Assembly: GCA_015657535.1 (NCBI GenBank)
Contig: JADHZB010001088.1
Coordinates: 1-64,000 of the forward strand
Length of the DNA stretch: 64,000 nucleotides
Reading direction: 5' to 3'
Origin: Nephromyces sp. MM_2019
Lineage: Eukaryota; Apicomplexa; Aconoidasida; Nephromycida
A model generated the notes under the pieces. The model was given only the letters and a program-made list of their open reading frames with translations, searched no databases and was not told the DNA's origin. Of this stretch, positions 1 to 14,300 are shown piece after piece; position 1 is the stretch's first letter, and every line of letters begins with the position of its first letter. Made by a program: the position numbers and the translations under genes.

Positions 1-2146
1 ACATACACACACACACCTGATCACTACTCTTTCGTTTAGCAGCAAACGTAATAACTTTAGCTATATCTTCAGGGTGTGTAGCTAGAGAAGGATCACCTAA
101 TTCATTTGCTTCTTCTGGGCTCAATGCAAATGAACAAAATGTTTCAACTTCTTCTTCAAATAAATTATCAGACACACCATCACTAAACACTAATATTAAA
201 TCACCAGGTTGACATAATAAAGGTATTTTGGGTGAGAAGGCCATATCAGATGAATCACCAGCTGTGTCAACACGTTGTAGTGTGTCAATGAAACGGTTAT
301 AACCTTTTTTTCTTAAATCTTCCCATTCTTCTTGGGCAGGTAGATTAGATAATTGATAAGGTGCACCATTATCCCATCTTTGTTCTGTAGTTCTCCATAA
401 GATTTTCCTCATCTTATTAGGTACTAGGTGTGTGTGTGTACCTTGACTTAGAGGTGTATATGATTGTGTGTATTGTTGTTGGGACTGTAATTGATTTGAT
501 TTATTCAATTCAATAGGTGTCTCCCATAATTTATTTGTTAAAGTACCCCGCCTCAATAAAAACAATGCAGAATCACCTAAACTTGCTACACCTAATGTAC
601 CTTCAATACGATCAAATACAGCAACTACAGCAGTTGAACTACCCCATGCACCTGGTTTATTTTTTTGTAATTGTATATGTGCTTGTTGTAATAAATCACG
701 TGCTTTATCATTAGGTGATATACATGATTTTGTTTGTGGATTTGGATGTAATACGATTGGTGCTAAATGTACACACTCTTCTGATAAACCCATTGAAAAT
801 TGAGATGCATCTATACCTTCTAATCTCCATGAACCTACACCATCAAATACACCAAATACACCTTCATTTGATAAACAAAATGTAGCATCTTCACATTGTC
901 CATGTGATTTAGGCATCCTATATTGACCCCCTCTAATTGAATAAGGTGGTAAGACATGTCTAGTAGAGTCAGAAAGTTTGTTTATATTTGATGATGAACG
1001 ATGTTCGCTAAAAGGTAATTTAAGTAGTAAAGGTATACGATATAAGAAGCGGTACATACTTAGAGGTAAATATGCAACAGCTTCTTCTAACATAGATTGT
1101 TCATGATATCCGAAACCTAATTCTAAAACCTCTTTTTGTTCATTAGGTAATTTATCAATCCATTGTTGTTCGAAATTTAAACGACCACTTTTTGTTGAGT
1201 AATGAAAATTTTCTTTCTTTGCTACTTCATAATCATTTAGATAACTCTTTTTCAAAATTTCAGAACTTAATAGTAGGATCTTCATTGAAGTAAAAAATGA
1301 TTTCAATTCATTTATAAAATTAACAGACCCTACTAAACATCTTGCCATATTTTGTGCAGCATAATTATTATGTGTGAAACGTATTAGCCTCCTTAAACTT
1401 TCACCCGTACTTGTTTGGATCTGTAAGTACAATAAAAACCAATCTTCAGAAGTAGCTTGTAATGTGTCTGGTGTAATGGTTGTTGAGATTGAAGAACTAA
1501 GTGAACTGGTAGATGTTTGAGAAGTAGTTGAGGTTGCTGTTGTGGATGATGGATTTGAATCATAATCTTTGTTTGCTTTTTGAGCATCTGAATTGACTCT
1601 GTGATCTGTATTCAATCCGATAGGGTGTTCAAATTTTTGGGTGGAAGTTGTAGTGGATGATGATACAGAGGAGTCATCTGGATGTGTTGATTCATCTTTT
1701 GGGTATTTGTTCGGGTTGTAGGTAACAACCGGGTGGAGACAAGCTTCTTGAATATCTAAGATGGATATGACTTCTCCACAAATGTTGAGGCCTTCATCAG
1801 CTAAGTGTATTTTTGTTTTCCGCCAAGTTGCGAAATTTTGAAGATATTTTATGTCTTCATTTATATTCGAAAAATTAGGATTCTTCGTTTTAATGTCAGG
1901 AGTATTTAATTTTGATTTGTTTGCTGGCTTCTGTAGTTTTACGTCTTCGAAAGAGAGTGCTGCTAACAAGACTGGTGTCTTCAAGGTTGTGTCTTGAAAG
2001 AGTTTATTTATATTGCTGTCAAGTTTAATTTCACATGATATCCACTTTGTAAGAACATCAGCTTCTGCTATGAAATGATAATCCATTTCACTTAATTTTT
2101 GTAGATCTGGATATAGAGAAAAGTAATTTGGTTTGCTTTTATTTTC
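1..2146 (-). CDS. PPTC7-type PP2C phosphatase, partial
   Basis: One uninterrupted coding exon (17-2146 read on the minus strand) of a metal-dependent Ser/Thr phosphatase. The C-terminal half carries the PP2C core in PTC7/PPTC7 style: an EDATF segment followed by GVFDGVGSW (metal-binding Asp), LGVASLGDSALFLLRRG, then GDLILVFSDGVSDNLFEEE and a final Ser-Asp. The N-terminal ~400 residues are a poorly conserved extension with a Ser/Thr-rich low-complexity stretch near 1480-1700. At the 5' side a splice acceptor (CTTGTAG) lies just beyond 2146, so at least one upstream exon exists; I could not place it or the start codon. At the 3' side the exon ends on a donor that is itself a (GT)n microsatellite at 1-16, and the last exon lies outside the window. 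PPTC7 relatives act in mitochondria or apicoplast-like settings, but no targeting region is visible here. Confidence 0.85.
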
Positions 2147-5100
2147 CTACAAGATAAATTTTTGTCTTATTTGGAGGATTAAAGCGATGTTCAGGATACG
2201 ATAGAAAGTAGTGTAGGCGCGATGTGGCTCAGAGGTTATTGTAATTGTAATACATCCGCTGAGACAAATGTTAAAATTATAGTGATATTCACAAAAATTA
2301 TAAGTGCAAAAAAAGCAAACGATTATGACACTCTGGTTGATGAAATAGACAAATTTTACAAGTTATCCCAAAGAAAAGTAGCATTGGATGTCCGTGTTAT
2401 ACAAATTTTTCGTGACTGCTAATTATATGTGAATGCAGCTCAATAGAAAATGATCTATAATATCATCAGATTGAGTGCTTAGGTAAGTATAAATTAGTTA
2501 TAAAAGATTTTGAGATAAGGTGCATTTTAAATATTTTCAATGCATCAAATATGCTTAACAGTTACATAAATATCAGAGTATTACAGTATTTGTTAAGATG
2601 AAAAAAAAGAAAGAAACTGTTAAGGATGAGGTCAAATCAAAATAGGAAATATTGAATTGAGTGTTGAGAAACAACAAAGTTGTCTAATAAGTAACAGTGT
2701 AAGTGTGAAAGTCAAATCAATAAAATAAATCTTAATTGAATGAAGGATACTATACACGATGTATAATGACAGTCTACACTACAAATAGAATGTTCTCATA
2801 TAAAGCTAATAAGCTAATTTTTTAATATATGTACCTTCACAGCTGATTGGTGTATTTGCGGACAAGTTAATTTTATTAGTTATGGTAAATGAAAGCAAGT
2901 GAAGAAGCATTAGAGTTGGAGATGTGAAATAAAGATTAGGGGTTTAAATGACTTCATCAACCCCTTAGAGAGTATATATGTTTGGAGGATAAAAGCAATA
3001 AGAGACAAGACTCAATTCAAAAGAGCGTGTTAAAGGAAGTTATATGAAATAACTCAAGTGAAATAACCCTCCAAATCGTGCATTGTGGGGTGGAGAATGA
3101 TTTCTTTTCCTAGGACATATACATTGAATATTAAAAACATCCAAATTCACTGTGTAGTAACTATGTACAAAATTGAAGCAATAAAATTATTCGTGTCCAA
3201 TAATAATGTATAGATAAAAATATAAAGATTGTGATATTTGCTATACAAATTGTATGTGTTATGCGTGTGTAAAGTTTTGAGAGCAGTGCAAGTTAAAATA
3301 AAAATATGTTTCAATGATTGCTATTGAAGTTATTGGTAAGGTTATTTAAATGGATATATAGATGAATATGTTTTTGTATATGTATTTATCTATATATGGC
3401 AGAGGGGGGGATTATTTATATGTGTATGTAGTTATTCGTATGTGTTAATGTGTGTATAATATCTTTCTGAGGTATTTAGTTACAAGGGTTTACGTGAAAG
3501 TTTGAATCTTATTGATGAAAAAGAAATTTGTTTTGAAGCTGTCTTTTACTCATGTATTTCCAAATTGTGTTTTTGGATAAACTATTTTGTTAATAAATAC
3601 AAAATATAAAAATTGTGAAATTATATTTGTGTGTGTGTGCATCATAAGAAAATAGGGTTTTGTGAATATAAGATTATGTGTAGAAGACAAATAGTAAATT
3701 GAACGTTTGATATATATAATAAATTACGGGTTAAAAATAATAGGTAAAAATATATGTTTTAAATATTTTTAGGACTTGTCTTCCTCTAATTTGGTGAAAT
3801 TCAGAAAGAGGGGCTATTAGGGGCGAATGCTTATTAGAGGAAAATTATATGGGAAAGGAAGGAGGATGTGGAAACATTAGCGGTGGTGAGTGTTCGGTAT
3901 GTGTGTAAAGTGAGATAATCTATTATAAGATTTGTGTCGAGGTTTTTAGTTTAAGACTTTATGTATGTATAGGTGGTGTGTGTAACAGTGTGTTTTGATA
4001 TACATGGTTTTTCATTAGGGTGTAAGTTAGCTGCAATTATTTGATTGTAATACAGATGGTAGATTTATATGGGGGGATTGTAGATACGTGTGTATGCATA
4101 ATTAAACGTACATATGTGATTGGATGTATAGGTAGGTAGGTTTTGAAAAGATCTATATATATACATGTGGGTGAATATGTGTTAATATGGGTGCAGACGT
4201 GAATATGTTCAAATAGATGTCTGTTTCTCTATCCTTTAATTGATTGGTACAGTAAGTATATTTATGTTTTTAAGTAGGCCTAGTCTGCCTATGTATCATA
4301 TCTTTGCGTCTGTATCTTTTGTGTAGGTACAAGCAATGTATATATATGTTCGAGTATTTGTATATCAATGCACAGAGAGTATGTACGCTATGTGAGTAGT
4401 TATTGAGATCTAAATAAACTAAGATGCTTTCTTTTTAAATGATCATGCTCCCAAAATGAGTGCAAACAGAGATAAAAGTAAATATTTTAATTTATCTATT
4501 TTAAATGATTTGGTCAATATATATATATTTATACATTTATTATAGTTGATGAATTTAATAAATAACATTGAATATGTTTATAATCTTTGCTTATTTTATT
4601 AGTAAGTCTCAATCAGTTGTCTCTTTAAGTTTCACTCTGAAATATGAAAAAACAACAATTCTTTACATTTTATGTTAATCATGTATTAATTTTATAAAAT
4701 AATGCATTCATAAAAAAGTTCTGCTAGAAAATTAGATAAAACATAGAAAACTATTTAAGAATTATATTCAAAATCGAAAATTTTCTCAAATTTGGATACA
4801 AAAATCACTAATAAGCATAAGCCATATTAGAATCTTAAAACCTTGCTTTGTAAAACTTTTTATAATAGTCATTTTCTTTGAAGGCTGTATAACAAATCTT
4901 AAATGTTGGGTCACTACTTATGTTATGTATGGAGATTTTATCGATAAGAATGAAATAAAATTACTTTTTCAAATGCTACGATGCAAACTCACAAGACATA
5001 GTTATGTACATATAGCATATATATATGAAAAAGGATTTTAGCCTTCAAATAAACATCTCCGAAAAGAATCTGTAAGACATGAAGCCCATTTATATGTGCT

Positions 5101-8100
5101 TTTACTTGATTCTATATAAATTACAATTTCTGAAACTCATTATAATTTTAAATTAAATACTTTTCGTTTAGCAATTAAGCTCAAATCTCTGTACTTATTG
5201 TTTCCCCATCGAGTCTCATTCACCTTTCTAGTTTGGATTAAGTTATAAGTTATGCGTGTAACTAACCATCAATATTATGCGTTTTGGATGTTCTATCGAC
5301 TTTATATATAATAAAATAATTATATACTGCAAGCGCTTTAATTACAAAATTAGATACAGTTGGTTACAATGTGGACAAAAATCCTATCCACACCTCAAGT
5401 AGAAAAGTTATAGAGGTTTCTCATAAGATCCAAATTGAGCTATATTTTTAAAAAATTATTGCCAAAGCTTGCATATTTATTCTTTGGGTTCAATTCAAAT
5501 TTGTATATATAAATGATAATGTTATAGTATAAATTATTAGATTTTTAAAACTTGAATGCATCTTATGTTTACATTTTTTGACATTGTCAAATAAAAGTTT
5601 CAAGCTCGAATACTTAATTAGGAAATTATCTAAATTTATGAATTTCACTCTAGTTTATGATGCTAAGGTAATGAGGTGAGTGAATTCATACAAAGCAGTA
5701 AGATGAATTTAAGACGTATCTTTAATTTTTTGTAGGTTTTCTTTGAGTTGGAAATCAAATTATTCTACTCAGGCTTGTAGAATTTGTAAAAAGCCCTCAA
5801 AAAATGTTTAAAATGAAGAGATTTATCATTTAGGATGACTCAATGTGTTTATTTTAAAATGCCTAACAACTTAAACTCAATAAAGCACTTTCATCGATTT
5901 GTAGCTTCTTTGATTATTGCAGTATTATTTGGGGCATAGAACAAAACATTGTAAAGCCTTATGAGTGTAAAAGCGTTTATGTTATAAAACACTATAGCTT
6001 AGAGTGAAAACATCTCACAATCTAAAAAGTATTCAAATATTTGTATATTTGATAAATGAAAAATTGAAAATATCCCCAGGCACAAAACTTGAAGTTAATT
6101 TGAGAATCTTATTAAATTTAAATAGTATTATCCAGACTAATGAAGTTCGATCTATTTATGCGTTTACTTGCACATCAGATGTTTTGTGAGCAGACCGTTG
6201 ATTTAATTCAAAGAGATTAGAGAAGTCGTGCGCTATGTAGGGCAATCTATATAAGCCATCTACGAACAAGTGCTCATTTAAGAATGAAAAGTAAAACACC
6301 TAACTTCTTCATATTCCGTTCAAAAAATAAACATTTCATCAAAATGAGTCTATAAATATTTTCAAGGCTTTATAATCCTCTTTAGATAATGTCTCAAATA
6401 GTTAAACTTATTTTGTTGATTTTAATAAAATAATTATTTTTTCATTAAGAAGTGACCTGAATTTATAGAATTTTAATAGAATCCACAGTCATCTTTCGAA
6501 AAACCTATTATATTTTTTTCATAAAACTTCATAATTATAAAAACCTTTAACAATCCTTTAACCCCCATATATCTTTATACGCTTTTAAAAAACCAGTTAG
6601 TTTTTTAAAAGTTTAAAATTAATTCTTTAAATTTGATAAAATTTTTTGAGAGCTAAAAAATTTGAACCAATACCATCACTTAAAAAAAAGAAACCAAAAC
6701 AATTCACAATATCTTTTATAAAAGGTACTGAATTATAAGCTTATATATAAATACATGCATGTATGTGTTTATGACTGCAAAATATAAAATAATATCTCAT
6801 TTGAGTATATTTGATTAGTCTAATAAAAACGGTTGGACACGATTTGGTAAGTGTTAAATTACTTTTCAACAAATAAGCCTCTTTTTATCTAATTGTGAAT
6901 AAGATATATACGCAAACATGTAATTAATATCTTTACCAATGCTTGCATCGAAAATAGTACGTAATTGCACCCATACGCATGGCTTTTTATATGTACCAAA
7001 AAATTTTTATTTAAAAGTGCCTTTTGAGATTTGATTGCTTATAAGAATCAACATTTTAAATAAGTTGTCTGGACAAACCTTATACTTTCTTTCACAAGTT
7101 ATAATTTGTATGTTAAACCATTCGACTTTAAATTCAGTCACTTTTATTATATATCATTGATAAATCTAGGAGAGAAATGTTTTTGGTGCAACTCAATTTT
7201 TTGTTCGAGTTTTTAAATCATATTAAACCAAACTACTTGGAAATATAAGTATATATAATCGAGTTCTGATTTATATTATAAAGCCCATAAACATTCAGTT
7301 TATCAGTGTGTAACAAATTTTAAGATTTTTTTACAACTACTAACATACGAAATGATATATGTTCAATGTATGTATGTGTAAATATCTATTATTGCTTTTT
7401 TTATAGTTAAATCATGACATTTTTGCAGGAAAAAATAAGTTAAGAAGCCATCAAGCTAAATGGAAGATTCTTTAACTTGAAAATGCAATTTACATTTATA
7501 ATCTGACACTTATTTTTCTTCGAGTCTTTCATGGAGCAATTCTTCTCATCGTGTTGTAAAACTTTAGTTGCATAAAATTATTTTCTAGGTTAATGGTTAT
7601 CACACAAGCTTTTTACACATGTAAATAAATTAATATAACCTGCTCACATGGAGTTGGAAAAAAAACTAACTTGCTTTCGTTTGTAGCTAACATAAATAAA
7701 ATCAAATATTTGGTTAGCTATTACAATTCAAAAGTTTAGGGTTTAAATTCTAAGATTTCAGTAAGATCGTGAAAACGGGAGTTCTCTAAAGACAATCAAT
7801 AGGTTGAAAATTTATTCCACCAGTAAGTTGTAATCATATCTAACATAACACCAAGTTTCCCTAAATATTAAAAACACATCAGTAGTTACCATTTCGTGAA
7901 TTTCATAAGTTATCATGCTAATATACCTTCTCAAAGCCAAAAATTGCTAAAAATTGAATGAGCTTTTACAATACTGTGCGAAACACAAAAGTTGATTTCC
8001 AGAGGTATATATACAACAGAGATTCCTGAATAATCAACTCACACAAACCGAGAATAGCCACAAACGTATACCCCGAATATTTTATACTCCTACATCATTA

Positions 8101-8272
8101 CACAAATTGAACACATTACTTCATATATCACTCACTCCCCTCAGATATTATACTCACTTTACATATTACTCATTTCATATATTATGCACACGTCATATAT
8201 TGCCACTCACTTCATATAATCTCTATCTCATACCAGATATATACCTCAAATATCAAAAATAAAGTAAAATAG
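2147..8272. other. Non-coding spacer between divergent genes
   Basis: About 6 kb between the minus-strand phosphatase and the plus-strand phosphoglycerate mutase. It should hold the 5' exon(s) of the phosphatase near its left edge and both promoters. The part up to about 4.4 kb is rich in TGTGTA/TGTATG; the rest is plain AT-rich sequence. One 66-codon plus-strand open frame at 2222-2422 has protein-like composition but no splice partner or family I recognise. I saw no tRNA, rRNA or transposon signature. Confidence 0.6.
8040..8272 (+). promoter_or_regulatory. Upstream region of phosphoglycerate mutase with repeated CACTCA/TTCATATAT words
   Basis: Pyrimidine- and CA-rich stretch directly before the start codon. 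Degenerate repeats of a CACTCACTTCATATA-like word occur between about 8110 and 8225 (ACTCACTCC, ACTCACTTTACATAT, ACTCATTTCATATAT, ACTCACTTCATATAA). It probably contains the promoter and 5' UTR; no element can be assigned to a factor. Confidence 0.35.
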
Positions 8273-10399
8273 ATGGCTCCATTCAAGATTGTATTCGTTC
8301 GACATGGTGAGATAATACATAATTCTCAAGAATTTCACTTTTTATTTACAGCTCTTATAACCTTGGAGTTATGCCCAAGAGTAATGTAGCGCCTAGACAT
8401 ATATATAATCATTTTCAAAAAGCATACCATCATAGAACAAAAACTTTTCATTTCTTATTCTTTTAACATTCACATGAAACATACAAACTAGAATTCATCA
8501 CAATTAATAACTTGTAATCTCAATTGTCATTTATATCCTTGTCATAAAATGACTGACAATAACACTCTGCAAAAGAAATAATAAGATCACTTTTTTTAAA
8601 ATAGAGCTGACATCTCATACATGTTTGCATTGGATACTTCTCTTATTAACAGCCTCCAATCTAGCTGACTTTTTCTTTAAATCTCTTTTTATGACACTTA
8701 ACAAACTTCTTATACCTAAAGAATTTTATCCATTTCTTTAGTATAATTTCTAGTCGTACTATTTTCTTCACGCTAACAAAACAATTTTCGAACTGATTTT
8801 ATGAAAAGGTGAAAGTACCTGGAACAGCCTAAATCTATTCACTGGCTGGACTGACGTACCCTTAAGTGAAACAGGAAAAGAAGAAGCAAAGTAGGCATAT
8901 ATACTTTTCAATTGCGAAAGTTTCTTCCTCGCGCACTTTTGGATTAATACATTTTCTTCTAGCTCTTTTTTTCTACTTCTTGAATTAAATTGATCACTTT
9001 TCTACTTCCAGATTAGCTGGTGAAGTCTTGAAAGAAAATGGTTTCCAGTTCGATGTTGTTTACACCTCTGTTCTAAAACGAGCTGTACATACCACTTGGG
9101 CTATCCTTAGAGAAACTGATCAACACTATGTCCCAGTAATCAACACATGGAGGTAAAAATTCATTCTTTTTTATTTTTTGATATTACGTGAACTTTTCAA
9201 TGAGAACCTTTTACACAGGAATCTATACCCGATTGAAATTTTCATAGCTCTAATGGAAAATATCACACTTCTTTACTTAATTTTTAGGCTAAATGAGCGC
9301 CATTATGGAGCTCTTCAAGGGCTTAATAAGGCTGAGACTGCCGCCAAGTATGGTGACCAGCAAGTTAAAATTTGGAGACGAAGCTATGACGTACAGCCAC
9401 CTGCCATGACTTCTGATGACGAACGATGGTCTGGTCATGCCCCAAATTACAAAAGTATACCAAAGGAATGCTGCCCATATACTGAATGTTTAAAAGACAC
9501 TGTACAGAGAGGTATGTCTTATTAATATTTTTTTGTATCATCTTTTTGGACTTATAATTACTGTTTCATCCATTAATAACTAAAAAATCATTTATTTATA
9601 TAAATGAGAATCTTACCGTTTTTGTCTTGTATGATTATTTCATAATTGGATAAGAAATCTAGAAAGATATAATTGTGTAAGTTAAAGCTTCAAAGGATGA
9701 AAACCAATATTTTATTTTTGAATAATTGCTACTTTCGACCTCTTGAAAAGAGGAATGAAAATAAATAAATATCTGAGAAGTCCTATTATATGCAATATAT
9801 ATTATCCTTGATTCAAAGTATTTGAACCTATATCAAAATATATTTCACACTATTTACTTGCAAATATATGTTTCAGTGGTACCTTTTTGGTTCGATCATA
9901 TTGCACCACAAGTCTTAGAAGGAAAATCTGTACTTGTTTCAGGTAATTTTTATATTTTCATTAAAATCTTTTGAACTTTGTGCAATTGTTTAAGCACATT
10001 ATTTCCTTAAGAGATTATATCAATCTATCATTTTTAAATACTAACTTTATGCACACAATCTTTTTATCAGCTCACGGTAATAGTTTGAGGGCCCTTATAA
10101 AACATCTGGACAATATAAATGATCAAGAAATTGTTGAATTAAATATTCCAACAGCTGTACCACTCGTTTATGAGCTTGATGAACAACTCAAACCAATAAA
10201 ACATTATTATTTACTGGATGAAGAAACTGTCAAGGTTAAAATATTTTGCTGTATATACATTCATTTATGGTTTAAATTTACTAAAAATTATTTGCTTATT
10301 TTTAACACAATCAACTATAAAATATCCAACTCCTTTACCTTTATTTTTTAGGCAAAAATAGCTGCAGTTACCAATCAAGGACAAGCTGCTAAAAAATAA
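8273..10399 (+). CDS. 2,3-bisphosphoglycerate-dependent phosphoglycerate mutase
   Basis: Interconverts 3- and 2-phosphoglycerate in glycolysis/gluconeogenesis in the cytosol. Exons: 8273-8306, 8809-8890, 9012-9152, 9288-9511, 9877-9942, 10071-10234, 10352-10399, giving 252 aa, the usual length of the family; all junctions are GT-AG and in phase. The first exon ends inside the catalytic RHGES motif (phosphohistidine); [39 protein letters not shown] and KIWRRSYD follow, and the second active-site histidine is in [15 protein letters not shown] near residue 185. The C terminus ends in a Lys-rich tail. The start is the first ATG directly before the family's N terminus. It resembles apicomplexan enzymes closely by memory. 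The genes on either side are transcribed toward (threonine aldolase) or away from it. Confidence 0.97.
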
Positions 10400-11320
10400 G
10401 TAATAAATAATGAAGAATATATTTGGGTCAATGATTCTCCATATAAAAACAAATTGCGGACCTCAAGCAAGCACATACACACACACAGTACCTATATAAT
10501 TAATTCTTAATAATAATTTACTAATTTTGAATAGTCATATTCTATATATACAATATTATACTTTTATTCGAAGCCAATATACCCACAAATTACTTTTTAA
10601 ATGGAACTCATCTTATGGTTTTATACATACACAATAAACATTATATAGTGTGTATCTGCAACAACAAAAAATTATCTTCACTATTATCCGATCAATTTCA
10701 ATAATTCAAAATTTTTATTTTTGATCTAAATATAATAATGCTAAATCCCTATTATATATGTTTGTATAAGGATATGTACTTGGAAGATAATATATAATTC
10801 AATTCACATACACGAGCTACCTTTATTTATTTTTTGAAAAAAAATTTATATTGTGTGTAAAGTCTGACAAAAAATATTTCAGTTTAAAAAAGCCTACACT
10901 AAATAATAAACATATTAATTAATCTATGTGTATCTTAATTATTATACATTAATAACACGAAGTATATGTGTGTGTCGGTTTACTGATTTTAGACAATTTA
11001 ATATAAACTGTATATATGTGTGGGTTAACTGAATTCGAACAATTTGATGAGAATGTATCTATGTGTGTGTAAACATATCCAATTAAGCAATATTATATAA
11101 AAATTATGTTTTAACATATATAAAAACTTAAACATTTTAGCATAGTCTTGACAATTCTAATTCAATCCGTTCTGAGATACAAAATAAAGTATGGATGTGT
11201 GAATGATTTTAACTATATAGTGGATTTCGTAAGTTGTAACCTATTTCTAATATATAACTTGGTTTGTTTGTATAATTAAATATAATATAAGGTAGTGTTA
11301 AATTATAAATTATCACATAA
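10400..11320. other. Convergent 3' spacer
   Basis: About 0.9 kb between two convergent genes, holding both 3' UTRs. AT-rich with short TGTGTG words; no gene seen. Confidence 0.6.
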
Positions 11321-14300
11321 CTAGTAAACCAAATTATATATAAATGTGTGTTTTATAGATAATGAATTAAATATCATATTCAACTCACTTAGGGCCATTT
11401 TAACATCATTGGCATTAGTCTGGTGTGAAATTACAGATCGAATATATCCATTTCCAAAATCTAACATTTTTACACACGCTTCATCATCCACTAAGAAAGA
11501 AGATAATGTGTGTAAAATTGATTGTATAAATTGAGAATTAATATTAAATAACAAGGTTTATATAAAATATAATATTATAACTGTTATATCTGATAAAATA
11601 TCAAATGTATGTTATAATGTTTAATTTATATTTAAAATATATAATATTTATAAATATTTATTTAAATATAAAATGATAATTACTTGGGGTTTTTAAGGCA
11701 TTCAATAATACATTTCTGCTCACTTTGTGTGTCCTACATTTATAAATTAGTTTGTAGATGAATATATATATGTGTGTGCTTGTGTTAAACATATATCTTT
11801 ATCGGTTTAAATTTATTAAGTTTAATACTTAAAAATGTAAGTGTGTGTGTTGTAAAGAGTGTATCAAAAGATAGAGGCTTGTGTGTGATTTGAATGTATA
11901 TATAGGTTTTGGTTATTAACCCATGATTATGTGTGTATTCTTATACTCTTACTTGAATAATACAATATTGGTCTGCACATTTTCATAATCACATTCAATT
12001 CCATAGTCAGAAAGGTCTGACAAGCCTTTGGCTAATAAATAGGCATTATCATGATCCTGGTAAAGTTACATAAATAGATTACACACATAAATATAATACA
12101 CACATTAATAAATACGAACTTAAATATATTACACACGTTAATAAATAAACACATGAACATATTACAGATGTATTTAGACACATAAACATATTACGAACAT
12201 AAGTGTCTGCACGTAGAGATATGTGCACACAAAAATATATACACATATAAATATATACATATATAAAATGATGTAAACTTAATATGTATAATATACATTT
12301 CTCATCACTTATGTGTTAATAATTATTAATAGATTGAAACTTATTTTTGTGTGAGCATGTGTTTAATATATGATATATATATATATATATATATATGTAT
12401 ATTTTGTCTTGTTCTTTGAAATTATATATGAACTGATGTGTGATTTCTGGGTTATGCAAAAAACCTCATGTTTCAGAAAAATCTATAATTTTTCTAGATT
12501 TATGGTGTGTGTAGATTTCGTGATATGTTTATGTATTTATTAATTGTATAAGTTGCTATGCTTGTGTGTATGTGGAGTGTTAGGGTGTGTTTATTTATAT
12601 GTGTGTGTAAAATCATAATATAACCTACTTCTTGAAGTCGTTTGGTCATTTCTTTAAGAGCAATAAGACCCGGGGCAGCTGAAATGAAATAATAGTTAAG
12701 AAATTTGTGTGTTTAAATGTCAGGAATAAATTAAAATTTATAAAAATGTGTACATACACACAACTTGGGTTACATAAAACATATCTATAGTTTAAGAGTG
12801 TGTAAGTCTAATTAACCAATAATTCCTTGTTGCCTCATAGCCCCTCCAAATATTTTTCGGCCTCGTGTTGCATTTGCCATGAGCTCCTGAGTGTGTATAG
12901 AAACAATTATTTATTATAATTCTTTTTTACACATTCATTGGAATGTACATGTGCAAAACACATAAATACACATGTACAACAAACACACACACAAATACTC
13001 ATGTACAACATACACACACACCTAAATACACTTGTACAACATATACACACACCTAAATACACATAACAATATACATACAGACATAAATACACGTGTACAA
13101 CATGTCTCGGCCTACATATGCAGATGGAATTACACATGTAAAACATATCATATACACACATATAGTGGGTATTTATATAGCAGGTTTCAATTTATATGTA
13201 ATAAAAATTGGTTTAATGCGCACTCATTCATCATGAAAAATTTTAATGTATTTACATACATAATACAAATGTGTAAGGCTATAAGTGTGTGTGTAATATT
13301 ACCTTGTCACCAACTAATAATGATCCTATAGGTCCAGATAAACCTTTAGATAAACAAATGTTTACAGAGTCAAATTGTTTGACAACTTCGTTGACTGGAA
13401 GTCCCAATTTTGTGGCCGCATTAAACACACGTGAACCATCTAGATGTAGCTTCATACTGTACACACACAGACATACACAGACAAACTCTCACACTCACAT
13501 TTACACATGCACATACACATATATACATACACTTACGTGAAAAAATCTAAACAAACATCTACACATATATATACACACATTGATATAAATATATATACAC
13601 ACATTTACACAAATATATATACACATACTCACACTTACACACATATATGTATATGTATATGTATTTATCTATTGATAAAGTATACACAGTTTAATAAGGT
13701 GTGTTTGACCACAGTATATATATATATATATGCGTGTTAAGGTGAGACTTTTATATAAGTGTATGTATAAATAGGTGTGTCTGTGTATCTGTATATTTAT
13801 AAGATTGTGTGTGTGTATGAAAGAATATTCATGTCTACTTGTGTTTATCTGCAAATCTTCGAACTTGCTCAATATGGTCCATGGGAATAACTCTTCCACC
13901 ACACATATTGTGTGTGTTTTCAAGGCAAATCTACGAAAATATAATAAAAGTTTAAAATGTGTGTAGACAGTACGGATGTATTTATAGGAGTATATAAACA
14001 TTAACATATATATAAATATTGTGTATTTGGAGTGATAGGGTATATAATGTGTGTGTATATATGGAAAAATTATAATTATTTTTGCCAAAAAGCGAGTGTG
14101 TATCAATCATATTCATGTGTGTATAAAATTTAAATTTGTGGAATATTTTAATAGAAATTATTCTTAGTACACACGTCATTTGAGAGATGTATTGTTTATT
14201 TAATTATATCTGCAATAAGCTTGTAATATTTTGATATTTTGGGAGTATGTGTGTATTGAAAATACTATGTGATTGTTAACATATAAATGTCACTCCTTCT

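Noticed and set aside
2222..2422. 66-codon plus-strand open frame as a gene
   Set aside because: Protein-like composition, but no recognised family, no splice partner and it overlaps the area where upstream exons of the minus-strand phosphatase are expected.
3300..5000. Transposon remnants in the TG-rich spacer
   Set aside because: No terminal repeats, target duplications or transposase/reverse transcriptase fragments were seen.
7730..7745. Telomere-like TTTAGGG words (also near 54165)
   Set aside because: Single occurrences, no tandem array.
11321..11554. 77-residue minus-strand frame as a stand-alone small protein
   Set aside because: Its 5' part is intron; the 3' part from 11490 is the last exon of threonine aldolase, reached in phase through the small exon 11733-11684.
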